Part shown: positions 1-5,806 of the stretch, in pieces | Numbering within the stretch: position 1 is the first letter of the stretch | Layout of the letters: each line of letters opens with the position of its first letter | DNA from: HGM13006 sp964514175 | Lineage (GTDB): Bacteria; Bacillota; Clostridia; Oscillospirales; Oscillospiraceae | Assembly (NCBI GenBank): GCA_964514175.1 | Contig: CAZEPQ010000119.1 | Coordinates: 1-5,806 of the forward strand | Reading direction: 5' to 3' | DNA length: 5,806 bases | Position numbers and translations under genes: made by a program | Notes under the pieces: generated by a model | Told to the model about the DNA's origin: nothing | The model's database searches: none | The model's input: the letters and a program-made list of their open reading frames with translations, nothing else

Positions 1-1
1 A

Positions 2-847
2 GGCCACCAGCTTGGTGGCGCCTTCGCCGTCACCGGCGATCTTCTTTGCCAGCTCGGTGCAGACATACTTCAGGGCTTCGCAGAATACGTCGTAGTCCTC
101 GCTTCTCCAGTCAATGAGGGGGTTCTCCGCCTTGCCGGAGGCCAGAACAACGCACATATCGTTGGTGGAGGTGTCGCCGTCTACGGATACACGGTTGAAG
201 GTCACCTTGGTGACATTATATAGGGCGTTCTGCAGCACATCGGAGGAGATGGCGCAGTCGGTGGTCAAGAAGCAGAGCATAGTGCCCATGTTGGGATGGA
301 TCATGCCGGAGCCCTTGGCAATGCCGCCCAGGCGGACTTCCTTGCCGCCGATCTCAAAGGAAACGGCGATCTCCTTGGCCCGGGTGTCAGTGGTCATAAT
401 GGCCTTGGCAGCTTCCATGGAGCCGTCCCGGCTCAGAAGAGAGGCCAGGGTGGGGGTGGCCTTTTCGATAACCTCCACATTGATGGTCTGACCGATGACA
501 CCGGTGGAAGCCACGATGAAGTCCTTTTCATCAAGGCCGGTGGCGGCTGCGGCAGCCTGACACATCTTGACAGCGTTTTCATGGCCCATGGGGGCGCAGG
601 CGTTGGCGTTGCCGGAGTTGGCAATGACGCCACGGGCGGTGCCGTTCTCCAGATGCTCCATGGTGACATAGATGGGGGCCGCCTTAACCCGGTTCATGGT
701 GTATACACCGGCTGCGGTGGCCTCGGTATCACAGAGGATCATTGCCAGGTCGTTTTTCTCGGGAGAGGAACCGGCCTTGACACCGGCGTGGATGCCGGCA
801 GCCCGGAATCCCTTTGCGGCAGTGACGCCGCCGGAAATAAGTTTCAT
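2..847 (-). CDS. argJ: Glutamate N-acetyltransferase / amino-acid acetyltransferase ArgJ (partial, C-terminus cut by window edge)
   Basis: ArgJ moves the acetyl group from N-acetylornithine to glutamate in the cyclic arginine pathway; bifunctional members also use acetyl-CoA. It is cytoplasmic. The visible 282 residues read as a typical ArgJ: VTAAKGFRAAG near the N-terminus, the GVIANSGNANAC block (about residues 73-84), the oxyanion-hole Thr-Gly in STGVIG (Thr115-Gly116), KGSGMIHPNMGTML (178-191) with the autoproteolysis/nucleophile Thr189, and VDGDTSTNDM (222-231). The family is usually about 400 residues, so roughly 120 are missing beyond base 1. The residue before the nucleophile is Gly rather than the common Ala. 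The start at 847 is supported by GGAGG at 859-855 with 7 nt spacing. Its usual neighbour argC lies 4.6 kb upstream, across three opposite-strand genes, and argJ has its own likely promoter. Whether it is mono- or bifunctional cannot be read from the sequence. Confidence 0.97.
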   Translation of the reverse strand, partial: MKLISGGVTAAKGFRAAGIHAGVKAGSSPEKNDLAMILCDTEATAAGVYTMNRVKAAPIYVTMEHLENGTARGVIANSGNANACAPMGHENAVKMCQAAAAATGLDEKDFIVASTGVIGQTINVEVIEKATPTLASLLSRDGSMEAAKAIMTTDTRAKEIAVSFEIGGKEVRLGGIAKGSGMIHPNMGTMLCFLTTDCAISSDVLQNALYNVTKVTFNRVSVDGDTSTNDMCVVLASGKAENPLIDWRSEDYDVFCEALKYVCTELAKKIAGDGEGATKLVA

Positions 848-854
848 AAAATAA

Positions 855-859
855 CCTCC
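855..859 (-). promoter_or_regulatory. Ribosome binding site of argJ
   Basis: The minus strand reads GGAGG 7 nt before the ATG at 847. This fixes the argJ start and shows the gene is translated independently of argC. Confidence 0.85.
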
Positions 860-892
860 AATATCATGCAGTGGTATTTATATTTTTAAATT

Positions 893-911
893 TGAATCAT
901 CAAATGAATCA
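893..911. repeat. Pair of TGAATCA direct repeats in the argJ leader
   Basis: TGAATCA occurs at 893-899 and again at 905-911, a 12-bp period, just downstream of the predicted argJ transcription start. TGAAT is also the core half-site of ArgR/AhrC ARG boxes, but the partner half-site ATTCA is not present in the expected symmetric position. A role as an arginine-repressor operator is therefore only a weak possibility. Confidence 0.3.
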
Positions 912-945
912 GCAAAATCGAGGGTCGCAAAAGGGCCAATTTGAT

Positions 946-974
946 ATTATATACTGGCGTATTTCGGAAATCAA
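946..974 (-). promoter_or_regulatory. Probable sigma-A promoter of argJ
   Basis: On the minus strand, TTGATT (974-969) is followed by a 17-bp spacer and a perfect TATAAT (951-946). Transcription would start near 938-940, giving a leader of about 90 nt. No extended -10 TG is present. The leader looks too short and too AT-rich for a T-box or other large riboswitch. It gives argJ its own transcription start, which fits its separation from argC. Based on consensus match and spacing only. Confidence 0.65.
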
Positions 975-995
975 GGAGAATGCTGTGCAGGGGCG

Positions 996-1014
996 AAAAA
1001 ACATGATGTTTTTT
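996..1014. promoter_or_regulatory. 19-bp A/T-rich palindrome between the divergent promoters (candidate operator)
   Basis: AAAAAACAT at 996-1004 is the exact reverse complement of ATGTTTTTT at 1006-1014, with one central base at 1005. The palindrome is 21 bp from the -35 of the argJ promoter and 22 bp from the -35 of the cassette promoter, so it is almost perfectly centred. The A and T runs could also act as UP-element-like or bent DNA. The perfect symmetry is seen; binding by a regulator is inference. Confidence 0.45.
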
Positions 1015-1036
1015 GCGAAAGTTCCTTACAATCTCT

Positions 1037-1065
1037 TTGCAATGTATAGATGAATATGTTACAAT
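1037..1065 (+). promoter_or_regulatory. Extended -10 promoter of the three-gene surface-modification unit
   Basis: TTGCAA (1037-1042), a 17-bp spacer, then TACAAT (1060-1065) preceded by TG at 1057-1058, giving the extended -10 form TGnTACAAT. Transcription would begin near 1072 and leave a leader of about 50 nt. A second TATAAT at 1084-1089 has only a poorly spaced partner (TTACAA at 1059-1064, 19 bp), so it is the weaker choice. No other convincing promoter is seen between the three plus-strand genes, so this one probably drives all of them. Confidence 0.7.
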
Positions 1066-1109
1066 AAAAGTTAGCTTTATCGTTATAATAATTTTAAAAG
1101 ATTTATCTC

Positions 1110-1114
1110 AGGAG
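1110..1114 (+). promoter_or_regulatory. Ribosome binding site of the LtaS-like gene
   Basis: AGGAG lies 8 nt before the ATG at 1123 and decides that start. Confidence 0.8.
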
Positions 1115-1122
1115 CGTTTAAT

Positions 1123-3024
1123 ATGAATCAAACAGAACCTCAGAAAAAGCGGCGGGGGTTTCGCGTCCCGGAACTGCGGAAGTGGCAGAAAATTCTGCTG
1201 CATGTGGTAATGACCATGGGACTTTCCGCCGCCATATTGTTTCTGGCATTGTACATACAGCCCAACAGCATGTCCTTTATGGTGGAGCAGTTTCTCTCTC
1301 AGCCGCTGCTGATCCTGCTGAACTATCTGCCGGTACTGCTGATCACGGTACTCTTTTGCTGTCTGCTGGGCAATGTCTTCTTCGGTGGGGCCCTGTCCAA
1401 TGTGCTGATCTGTGGCTTCTCCATAGCCAGCCGTATCAAGTGCGACATTCGGCAGGAGCCTCTCTATCCCAGAGATTTGCAGCTTCTCCGGGAGGTGGGA
1501 GAAGCCATCGACTCCTACCACATTGACTTCCCCTGGAAGATCATTGTTGTGGTGCTGCTGTTCTCGGTGGTGCTGGTGGCAGCGGGAATCCTTTTGAAGA
1601 AGAAGGGCGCCAAGCCCGGTTTTCGGGGGCTGCTCCGATGGACCCACTGTGTGGGCAGCGTGGTAATGCTGGTTGTGCTTGTCCTGACCCTCTATGCGTC
1701 CCATGATCTTTATACGTCCTTCAAGGGTACCAACTTTTTTAAGGCCCTGGGCGCCTACAACGATCTGGGCTTCCCTTACAGCTTCTGCTACTACCTCACC
1801 AACAACTCTGTGGATAAGCCTGAGGGCTTTGACGAAGCAACTGCCGCAGCCTGGGACAGCGAAGAGACGGGAGACGGCGAAAGCCTGCCTGTAAATGTGG
1901 TCATCGTAATGAACGAGACCTTCACCAACATTACCGAAAACGAGGCGTTTACCTATTCAGAGGAGGACGATCCCATCGCCTTCTACCATTCCATGGTTCA
2001 GCGGGAGGATGTGATCTCCGGCGAACTGGTGGTCATGAGTCTGGGCGGCGGTACCGCCAACACGGAATTCGATGTTATGACCGGCATTCAGTCCGAGTCT
2101 CTGTCTGAGGCTACGCAGGTTGCGTTCCGCACCCTGGACAGCAACAAGGACAGCATCTTCCGCATGTACAACGATGCGGGCTATAACACCAGCTACATCC
2201 ACCCCGGCTACGCCTGGTTCTACAACCGGAACCACATTCTGCCCTGGTTCGGTGCGGCAACCACCACCTTCTACGAGGATCTGGAGGATCCGGAGTGGCT
2301 GGGCGGCTACATCTCCGACGATTACACCACGGATCTGCTGATCCAGCAGTTTGAACAGGATACCGCAGACGGCGGTCTGGCCTTCAACTATACCACCACC
2401 ATCCAGAATCATATGAACTACTCTCTGGAGAAGTATGGTGAGGACTACGACCTTCCGGCCCTACAGTGCAATAAGACGCTCAGCGAGGGTGTGAACACTC
2501 AGCTTACCGTCTACATTGAGGGACTGCGCTATGCGGATGCCAGCCTGGAGCGAATGATTACTTATTTTGAAGAATGCGGCAAGCCGGTGCTGTTTGCTTT
2601 CTTTGGGGATCATTACCCCTATCTGGGTACCGAGGGCTCCGGTTATACCCAACTTCAGATGGATGGGGAGAACAAGGACTATGACTTCTCCCTGTATGAG
2701 CCCCCCTTCTTCATTTGGGCCAATGATGAGGCCAAGGAAGTTCTGGACTGGGATACCGTATTGGAGACCATCGACATTCCGGAGCATTTCTCTGCGGCCT
2801 ACCTGGGGGCTGCTCTGATGGAGATCACCGGTGTTGCGGATGAATCCCCCTGGTTCACCTATGTCAACGAGCTGCGCCGGGAATATCCGGTGTCCTGGAA
2901 GAACGAGTATATGGACACCGAAGGAAATGTACTGTATGATCTGAGCCAGGATGGGGCCGACAAGATGCTCAAGTGGCATCAGTGGGCTTATTACCGGCTC
3001 CAGTGTAAAAAGATAACGGACTAG
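1123..3024 (+). CDS. LTA synthase (LtaS)/sulfatase-family membrane phosphotransferase
   Basis: A 633-residue polytopic membrane protein with a large extracytoplasmic catalytic domain. Family members transfer phosphoglycerol or related groups to glycolipids or surface polymers. About five membrane helices are visible (roughly residues 22-44, 61-83, 85-103, 140-158 and 176-192). The loop motif RQEPLYPRDLQLL (110-122) is typical of the family. The sulfatase-fold domain starts near 256. Its active-site set looks complete when aligned by eye to S. aureus LtaS: Glu265 in MNETF, nucleophile Thr311 in GGGTANTEFDVMTG, His360 and Arg369 around WFYNRN, His430 in TIQNHMNY, and Asp496-His497 in FFGDHYPYLG. 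The LtaS tryptophan two residues before the Arg is Tyr367 here. It is first in a unit with two acyltransferases (22-nt gap to the next gene), suggesting work on the same polymer or lipid. True type IV LTA synthesis is not implied; the donor head group and acceptor are unknown. No signal-peptidase site is obvious after the last helix. Confidence 0.92.
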   Translation: MNQTEPQKKRRGFRVPELRKWQKILLHVVMTMGLSAAILFLALYIQPNSMSFMVEQFLSQPLLILLNYLPVLLITVLFCCLLGNVFFGGALSNVLICGFSIASRIKCDIRQEPLYPRDLQLLREVGEAIDSYHIDFPWKIIVVVLLFSVVLVAAGILLKKKGAKPGFRGLLRWTHCVGSVVMLVVLVLTLYASHDLYTSFKGTNFFKALGAYNDLGFPYSFCYYLTNNSVDKPEGFDEATAAAWDSEETGDGESLPVNVVIVMNETFTNITENEAFTYSEEDDPIAFYHSMVQREDVISGELVVMSLGGGTANTEFDVMTGIQSESLSEATQVAFRTLDSNKDSIFRMYNDAGYNTSYIHPGYAWFYNRNHILPWFGAATTTFYEDLEDPEWLGGYISDDYTTDLLIQQFEQDTADGGLAFNYTTTIQNHMNYSLEKYGEDYDLPALQCNKTLSEGVNTQLTVYIEGLRYADASLERMITYFEECGKPVLFAFFGDHYPYLGTEGSGYTQLQMDGENKDYDFSLYEPPFFIWANDEAKEVLDWDTVLETIDIPEHFSAAYLGAALMEITGVADESPWFTYVNELRREYPVSWKNEYMDTEGNVLYDLSQDGADKMLKWHQWAYYRLQCKKITD

Positions 3025-3034
3025 GAAAAAAGAC

Positions 3035-3040
3035 AGGAGA
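3035..3040 (+). promoter_or_regulatory. Ribosome binding site of the first acyltransferase gene
   Basis: AGGAGA lies 6 nt before the ATG at 3047, inside the 22-nt gap after the TAG of the upstream gene. The tight spacing supports co-transcription. Confidence 0.8.
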
Positions 3041-3046
3041 GAGAAA

Positions 3047-4189
3047 ATGGATACATTATCTAAGGACCTGACCCCGCAGGCGGTGGAAACGCCCAAGCCT
3101 GCAAAGAAGAAGATTCCATCTCTGGATCTGATGAAATTTATGGGCATCCTCATTGTGGTGTTCTACCACTGCCGATTGGTGATTGAGCCCACCATTCTGA
3201 CGGACCGCAGCCTGGATCAGTATTTCTTCTATGGACTTCTGACGCTGATCGGCCCCTGTGTGCCCTACTTCTTCCTGGTCAATGGCTATCTGCTGTTTGA
3301 CCATTCCCTGGACATGAAAAAACATGCCAAGCGGACGCTTCATTTTGTGGTTTTGGCGGTATTCTGGTCCTTTGTGACCCTGGCGCTGACCGTTTGGGAA
3401 AGCCCCTACGGCGTCTTTTCCTGGAAATATGTCATTAAGCACACTGTCCTCCAGGACAGCTATTGGTATTATCACATCTGGTTCATGGGATCCATGGTGA
3501 TCCTCTATATGTTCTTCCCGCTGCTGAAAAGTGCCTGGGATCATAACCGCAAGGCCTTCTACTTCTTCGTAGGGATCTGCTTTATTATCACCTTCGGCAA
3601 CCGTGCCCTGAATATGGCCTATAATGTCTACGCATGGCTTCGCTACCATGTGAACTACAACCCGGAGTACAACTTTTTCTCCATCTTCAACCCCTTCCAG
3701 GGCTATGACGGATACATTTTCGTTTACTTCTGTTTGGGTGCCATCATTCGGGAGAATCAGGAGAAATTTACGGAGATTATGAAGCCCTGGATCTGCATTG
3801 TGGGCATCATTCTCACCACTGCGGGCCTGTACCTCTACGGCTACTTTATGAGCCTTTCCACCGGCACAATCTGGCAGTCCGGTGACCAGTGCGGCAACGA
3901 TGTGCTGTTCTCCCTGATTCGCGTGCTGTGCATCTTTGGCCTAGCCAGCCGCTATAAGGGAACCAACCGGGCAAGTAAATTCATCAACTACATTGCCAAC
4001 AATACCATGGGTATTTACTTCATTCATTACATCATCCGGAACATGACCGTGCGGTATTTCCGGGCTCTGGTGCCAATTCCGGGCTACTTCTTGAAGACCC
4101 TGGTTTACTCGGTGCTGGTGTTCTTTGTGAGTTGGGTGATCCTGGTGATTATGAAGCGACTGCCTGTGCTGAAAAAGCTTATTACCTGA
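3047..4189 (+). CDS. Acyltransferase-3 family integral membrane protein (first paralogue)
   Basis: A 380-residue protein with about ten hydrophobic helices and a Lys-rich cytoplasmic N-terminus (about residues 1-25). It matches the AT3 family, which acylates sugars, surface polymers or lipids across the membrane. In the first helix SLDLMKFMGILIVVFYH gives the family Asp27 and His41; the position 11 residues before the His, usually Arg (R-X10-H), is Lys30. Other landmarks are VPYFFLVNGYLLF (72-84), the basic KKHAKRTLH segment (91-99), WFMGSMVILYMFFPLL (145-160), YIFVYFCLGA (223-232) and NTMGIYFIHY (319-328). It ends with MKRLPVLKKLIT. There is no SGNH or other soluble domain, so any partner must be a separate protein. 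It lies downstream of the LtaS-like gene and is clearly paralogous to the gene that follows. The end is a double stop, TGA TAA. Acyl group and acceptor cannot be deduced. Confidence 0.92.
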   Translation: MDTLSKDLTPQAVETPKPAKKKIPSLDLMKFMGILIVVFYHCRLVIEPTILTDRSLDQYFFYGLLTLIGPCVPYFFLVNGYLLFDHSLDMKKHAKRTLHFVVLAVFWSFVTLALTVWESPYGVFSWKYVIKHTVLQDSYWYYHIWFMGSMVILYMFFPLLKSAWDHNRKAFYFFVGICFIITFGNRALNMAYNVYAWLRYHVNYNPEYNFFSIFNPFQGYDGYIFVYFCLGAIIRENQEKFTEIMKPWICIVGIILTTAGLYLYGYFMSLSTGTIWQSGDQCGNDVLFSLIRVLCIFGLASRYKGTNRASKFINYIANNTMGIYFIHYIIRNMTVRYFRALVPIPGYFLKTLVYSVLVFFVSWVILVIMKRLPVLKKLIT

Positions 4190-4228
4190 TAAAATTCAAG
4201 AAAATCTGAAAGCCACCGACCAAATAAA

Positions 4229-4234
4229 AGAGGG
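4229..4234 (+). promoter_or_regulatory. Ribosome binding site of the second acyltransferase gene
   Basis: AGAGGG lies 6 nt before the ATG at 4241. It is a weaker match than the sites of the two upstream genes. The 51-nt gap before the gene holds no convincing promoter or terminator. Confidence 0.6.
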
Positions 4235-4240
4235 TATAAG

Positions 4241-5410
4241 ATGAAGAATACGATATTCCGGAAGACTACTCGGGAAGAGGCTGAGCCCCAGACCAACCTC
4301 ACGCCTGCCGGGGAAGCTTCCAAGAAAGGAAGAATCCCGTACATTGATTTGATAGAGACCGTAGCGATGGTATTTGTGCTGGCCTATCATCTCTCCAACT
4401 GCCGCTATAAGTTCCTGGAAGATCCGGGTGTAGAGCAGTGTATTAACTATTATCTGCGCTGTACCTTCGTGGCCTGCGTGCCCATATTCCTGTGTGCCAA
4501 CGGCTTTCTGCTGTTCCGGCACAGCTTCGATTTGAAGCAGCATCTCAAAAAGACCCTGCATTATGTATTCCTGGCGCTGTTTTGGGGCGTTGTTACCCTG
4601 CTGATGTTCAACTATACCACGGGGATCCCCTTTGATCGTCAGGCCTTTCTGAAAGATCTGCTGACATGGCGGGGCGGGGCCATTCATATGTGGTATCTGG
4701 GGGCGGTGGTAATCATTTACCTGCTGTTCCCCCTGCTGAAGTTGGTGTACGACAAGGATCGGAAGCTGCTGCTGTATTTCTCCGCCATGGTGGCGGTGAT
4801 GTCCTTTGGAAATCAGCTCATCAACCAGGGCGTTACCATCCTAAATGCCCTGCAAGGCAAGTGGCAGTACTGGGTGTCCAGAGAGAACTGGTTCAACATG
4901 TTCAACCCGGTTGCCGAGATCCCCGGCTACACGCTGGTGTATTTCTGCCTGGGGGCCTATCTACAGGACTTCCTGGACTGGCTGAAAAAGTTCCGCCGCC
5001 GCAATGTGAATCTGCTGGCCATTGTGGGACTTGTGGTGGCCTGCGGTGCCCACGCACTGCTGTTTACGGCCCTTACAAAGGCCATCGACAAATTCTACTG
5101 CCCTATCTGGTATGGCTATGAGACGGTGACCGGCTTTTTGATCACCCTGTGCATCATCATGTTGTGCGCCAACTACCAGGGGACCTGGAAGCCGGGGGCA
5201 AAGCTGCTGCAGCAGATGTCTACCAACACCATGGGAATCTATCTGATCCATATGTGCATAATTTACACCTTCAAGGAAAAGCTGCTGACCATCGGACCGC
5301 TGAACAATTTCCCAATGAACATTGTGATCGCCCTTGTGCTGACGGTTGTTTGTATGGGACTTACGACCCTGCTGCGCCGGATCCCGGTGATCCGAAAGCT
5401 GGTATCCTGA
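4241..5410 (+). CDS. Acyltransferase-3 family integral membrane protein (second paralogue)
   Basis: A 389-residue AT3-family membrane protein with about ten helices after a charged N-terminal tail of about 30 residues. It aligns by eye with the preceding gene over its whole length: PYIDLIETVAMVFVLAYH in helix 1 (Asp36, His50), VPIFLCANGFLLFRHSFD (80-97), HLKKTLHYVFLALFW (101-115), IHMWYLGAVVIIYLLFPLLK (148-167), WFNMFNP (217-223), GYTLVYFCLGAY (229-240), NTMGIYLIHM (329-338) and the ending RRIPVIRKLVS. The residue 11 before the helix-1 His, normally Arg in this family, is Glu39, a charge reversal compared with Lys in the first paralogue. No soluble partner domain is fused. It is the last gene of the unit and is followed 14 bp later by a strong terminator. 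It probably acts with the LtaS-like protein and the first paralogue on one surface substrate; the two may use different acceptor positions or acyl groups. That division of labour is inference. Confidence 0.9.
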   Translation: MKNTIFRKTTREEAEPQTNLTPAGEASKKGRIPYIDLIETVAMVFVLAYHLSNCRYKFLEDPGVEQCINYYLRCTFVACVPIFLCANGFLLFRHSFDLKQHLKKTLHYVFLALFWGVVTLLMFNYTTGIPFDRQAFLKDLLTWRGGAIHMWYLGAVVIIYLLFPLLKLVYDKDRKLLLYFSAMVAVMSFGNQLINQGVTILNALQGKWQYWVSRENWFNMFNPVAEIPGYTLVYFCLGAYLQDFLDWLKKFRRRNVNLLAIVGLVVACGAHALLFTALTKAIDKFYCPIWYGYETVTGFLITLCIIMLCANYQGTWKPGAKLLQQMSTNTMGIYLIHMCIIYTFKEKLLTIGPLNNFPMNIVIALVLTVVCMGLTTLLRRIPVIRKLVS

Positions 5411-5424
5411 ATCAAGTCTTTCCT

Positions 5425-5455
5425 GAGACCATCCCTTTGGGATGGTCTCGTTTTT
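5425..5455 (+). terminator. Rho-independent terminator of the surface-modification unit
   Basis: A perfect 11-bp stem (GAGACCATCCC at 5425-5435, its complement at 5439-5449) with a TTT loop is followed by G and five Ts at 5451-5455. It sits 14 bp after the last plus-strand gene. In the opposite direction the stem is followed by AGGAAAG and no T-run, so it should act on plus-strand transcripts and only poorly, if at all, on transcripts coming out of argC. Confidence 0.9.
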
Positions 5456-5457
5456 GT

Positions 5458-5806
5458 TTACAGACAGTAATTTTCGTCCTTGCCCATCATAATGTTCAGG
5501 TTTTGGACGGCGGCGCCGGAGGCACCCTTGCCCAGATTGTCAAACTGAGCGCAGACAATGGCTTGGTTTTCGTTGCCGCAGACAAAGATGTTCAGATCGT
5601 TGGAACCAACCACATTGTTGCTGCCAAGGCAGCCACCCTGGATCACGCCCTCGCCCATAACCGGCATCACATGGATGTTTGCCTGTCCTGCGTAAAAGCC
5701 CTCAAAGGCCTCTTTCAGCCCCTCCAGACTCATTTTTTTGCTGAGCATACTCAGCTCCAGAGGCACTGTCACCAGCATGCCCTGAGGGAAATCACAGACA
5801 ATGGGG
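5458..5806 (-). CDS. argC: N-acetyl-gamma-glutamyl-phosphate reductase ArgC (partial, C-terminal part only)
   Basis: ArgC reduces N-acetyl-glutamyl-phosphate to the semialdehyde with NADPH in arginine biosynthesis; it is cytoplasmic. Only the last 115 residues are inside the window, about one third of the usual 310-345. They include CDFPQGMLVTVPLEL near the start of the fragment (comparable to the NFPRGIL segment of E. coli ArgC), GCLGSNNVVGSNDLNIFV in the middle, and the diagnostic C-terminal segment NLGKGASGAAVQNLNIMMG (fragment residues 90-108). The N-terminal NADP-binding domain and the catalytic Cys lie beyond the right edge. The stop is at 5458-5460, 2 bp from the T-tract of the convergent terminator. 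argJ, its usual downstream partner, is on the same strand but 4.6 kb away. Confidence 0.94.
   Translation of the reverse strand, partial: PIVCDFPQGMLVTVPLELSMLSKKMSLEGLKEAFEGFYAGQANIHVMPVMGEGVIQGGCLGSNNVVGSNDLNIFVCGNENQAIVCAQFDNLGKGASGAAVQNLNIMMGKDENYCL

Noticed and set aside
296..889. 197-residue plus-strand open frame, Gly/His-rich
   Set aside because: It is antisense to argJ, which has unambiguous conserved motifs and a ribosome binding site. The composition is a reading-frame shadow.
996..1014. The A/T palindrome as a bidirectional intrinsic terminator
   Set aside because: The stem would be almost all A-U pairs with a minimal loop, and no gene ends nearby on either strand. A DNA-level role fits better.
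871..1053. 60-codon plus-strand frame inside the divergent control region
   Set aside because: It begins at GTG without a ribosome binding site, runs through both predicted promoters and the palindrome, and has no recognisable protein character.
1108..1704. 198-residue minus-strand open frame overlapping the start of the LtaS-like gene
   Set aside because: The protein is rich in Gln and His and has no recognisable motif. It lies antisense to a gene with full family motifs and a good ribosome binding site, and is a by-product of codon bias.
2461..3153. 230-residue minus-strand open frame across the LtaS-like/acyltransferase junction
   Set aside because: It spans the ends of two well-supported opposite-strand genes and has no family motif. 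The long open frame is explained by the codon composition of those genes.
4190..4240. A separate promoter for the second acyltransferase gene
   Set aside because: The only -10-like element (TATAAG at 4235-4240) abuts the start codon, leaving no room for a leader, and no properly spaced -35 is seen.
5425..5449. The hairpin after the second acyltransferase as a terminator for argC as well
   Set aside because: Read in the argC direction, the stem is followed by AGGAAAGACTT with no T-run, so only plus-strand termination is supported.

Overview
The window looks like chromosomal DNA from a Gram-positive, Clostridia-type Firmicute. An Oscillospiraceae/Lachnospiraceae-like gut anaerobe is my best guess. 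Reasons: GC-rich codon use beside AT-rich intergenic DNA, strong AGGAG-type ribosome binding sites, sigma-A-like promoters, arginine biosynthesis of the argC/argJ type, and an LTA-synthase-family protein. This placement is inference; nothing in the window fixes the genus.

Layout. Both edges carry arginine biosynthesis genes on the minus strand. The left edge holds argJ (start at 847, running off at base 1, C-terminus missing). The right edge holds the last third of argC (stop at 5458-5460, N-terminus beyond base 5806). Between them, on the plus strand, lies a compact three-gene unit. It begins with an LtaS/sulfatase-fold membrane phosphotransferase (1123-3024), followed by two paralogous acyltransferase-3 (AT3) family integral membrane proteins (3047-4189 and 4241-5410). 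The unit has a good extended -10 promoter (1037-1065). It ends in a textbook intrinsic terminator (5425-5455) whose T-tract stops 2 bp before the argC stop codon. The 275-bp gap 848-1122 is a divergent control region. It holds an argJ promoter on the minus strand, the cassette promoter on the plus strand, and a 19-bp A/T-rich palindrome almost exactly midway between the two -35 boxes.

How it works together. ArgC and ArgJ catalyse the reduction and acetyl-transfer steps of ornithine/arginine synthesis, and their genes are commonly adjacent. Here the pair is split by about 4.6 kb of opposite-strand DNA encoding a probable cell-surface polymer or glycolipid modification module: phosphoglycerol (or similar) transfer outside the membrane, plus acylation by the two AT3 proteins. 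No glycosyltransferase, SGNH esterase-fold protein or Dlt gene lies in the window, so the acceptor is unknown.

Most interesting points: the split argC-J pair with a possible noncontiguous-operon arrangement; replacement of the usual arginine of the AT3 R-X10-H motif by Lys in one paralogue and Glu in the other; and the symmetrically placed palindrome. I see no RNA genes, CRISPR arrays, transposases or phage genes.
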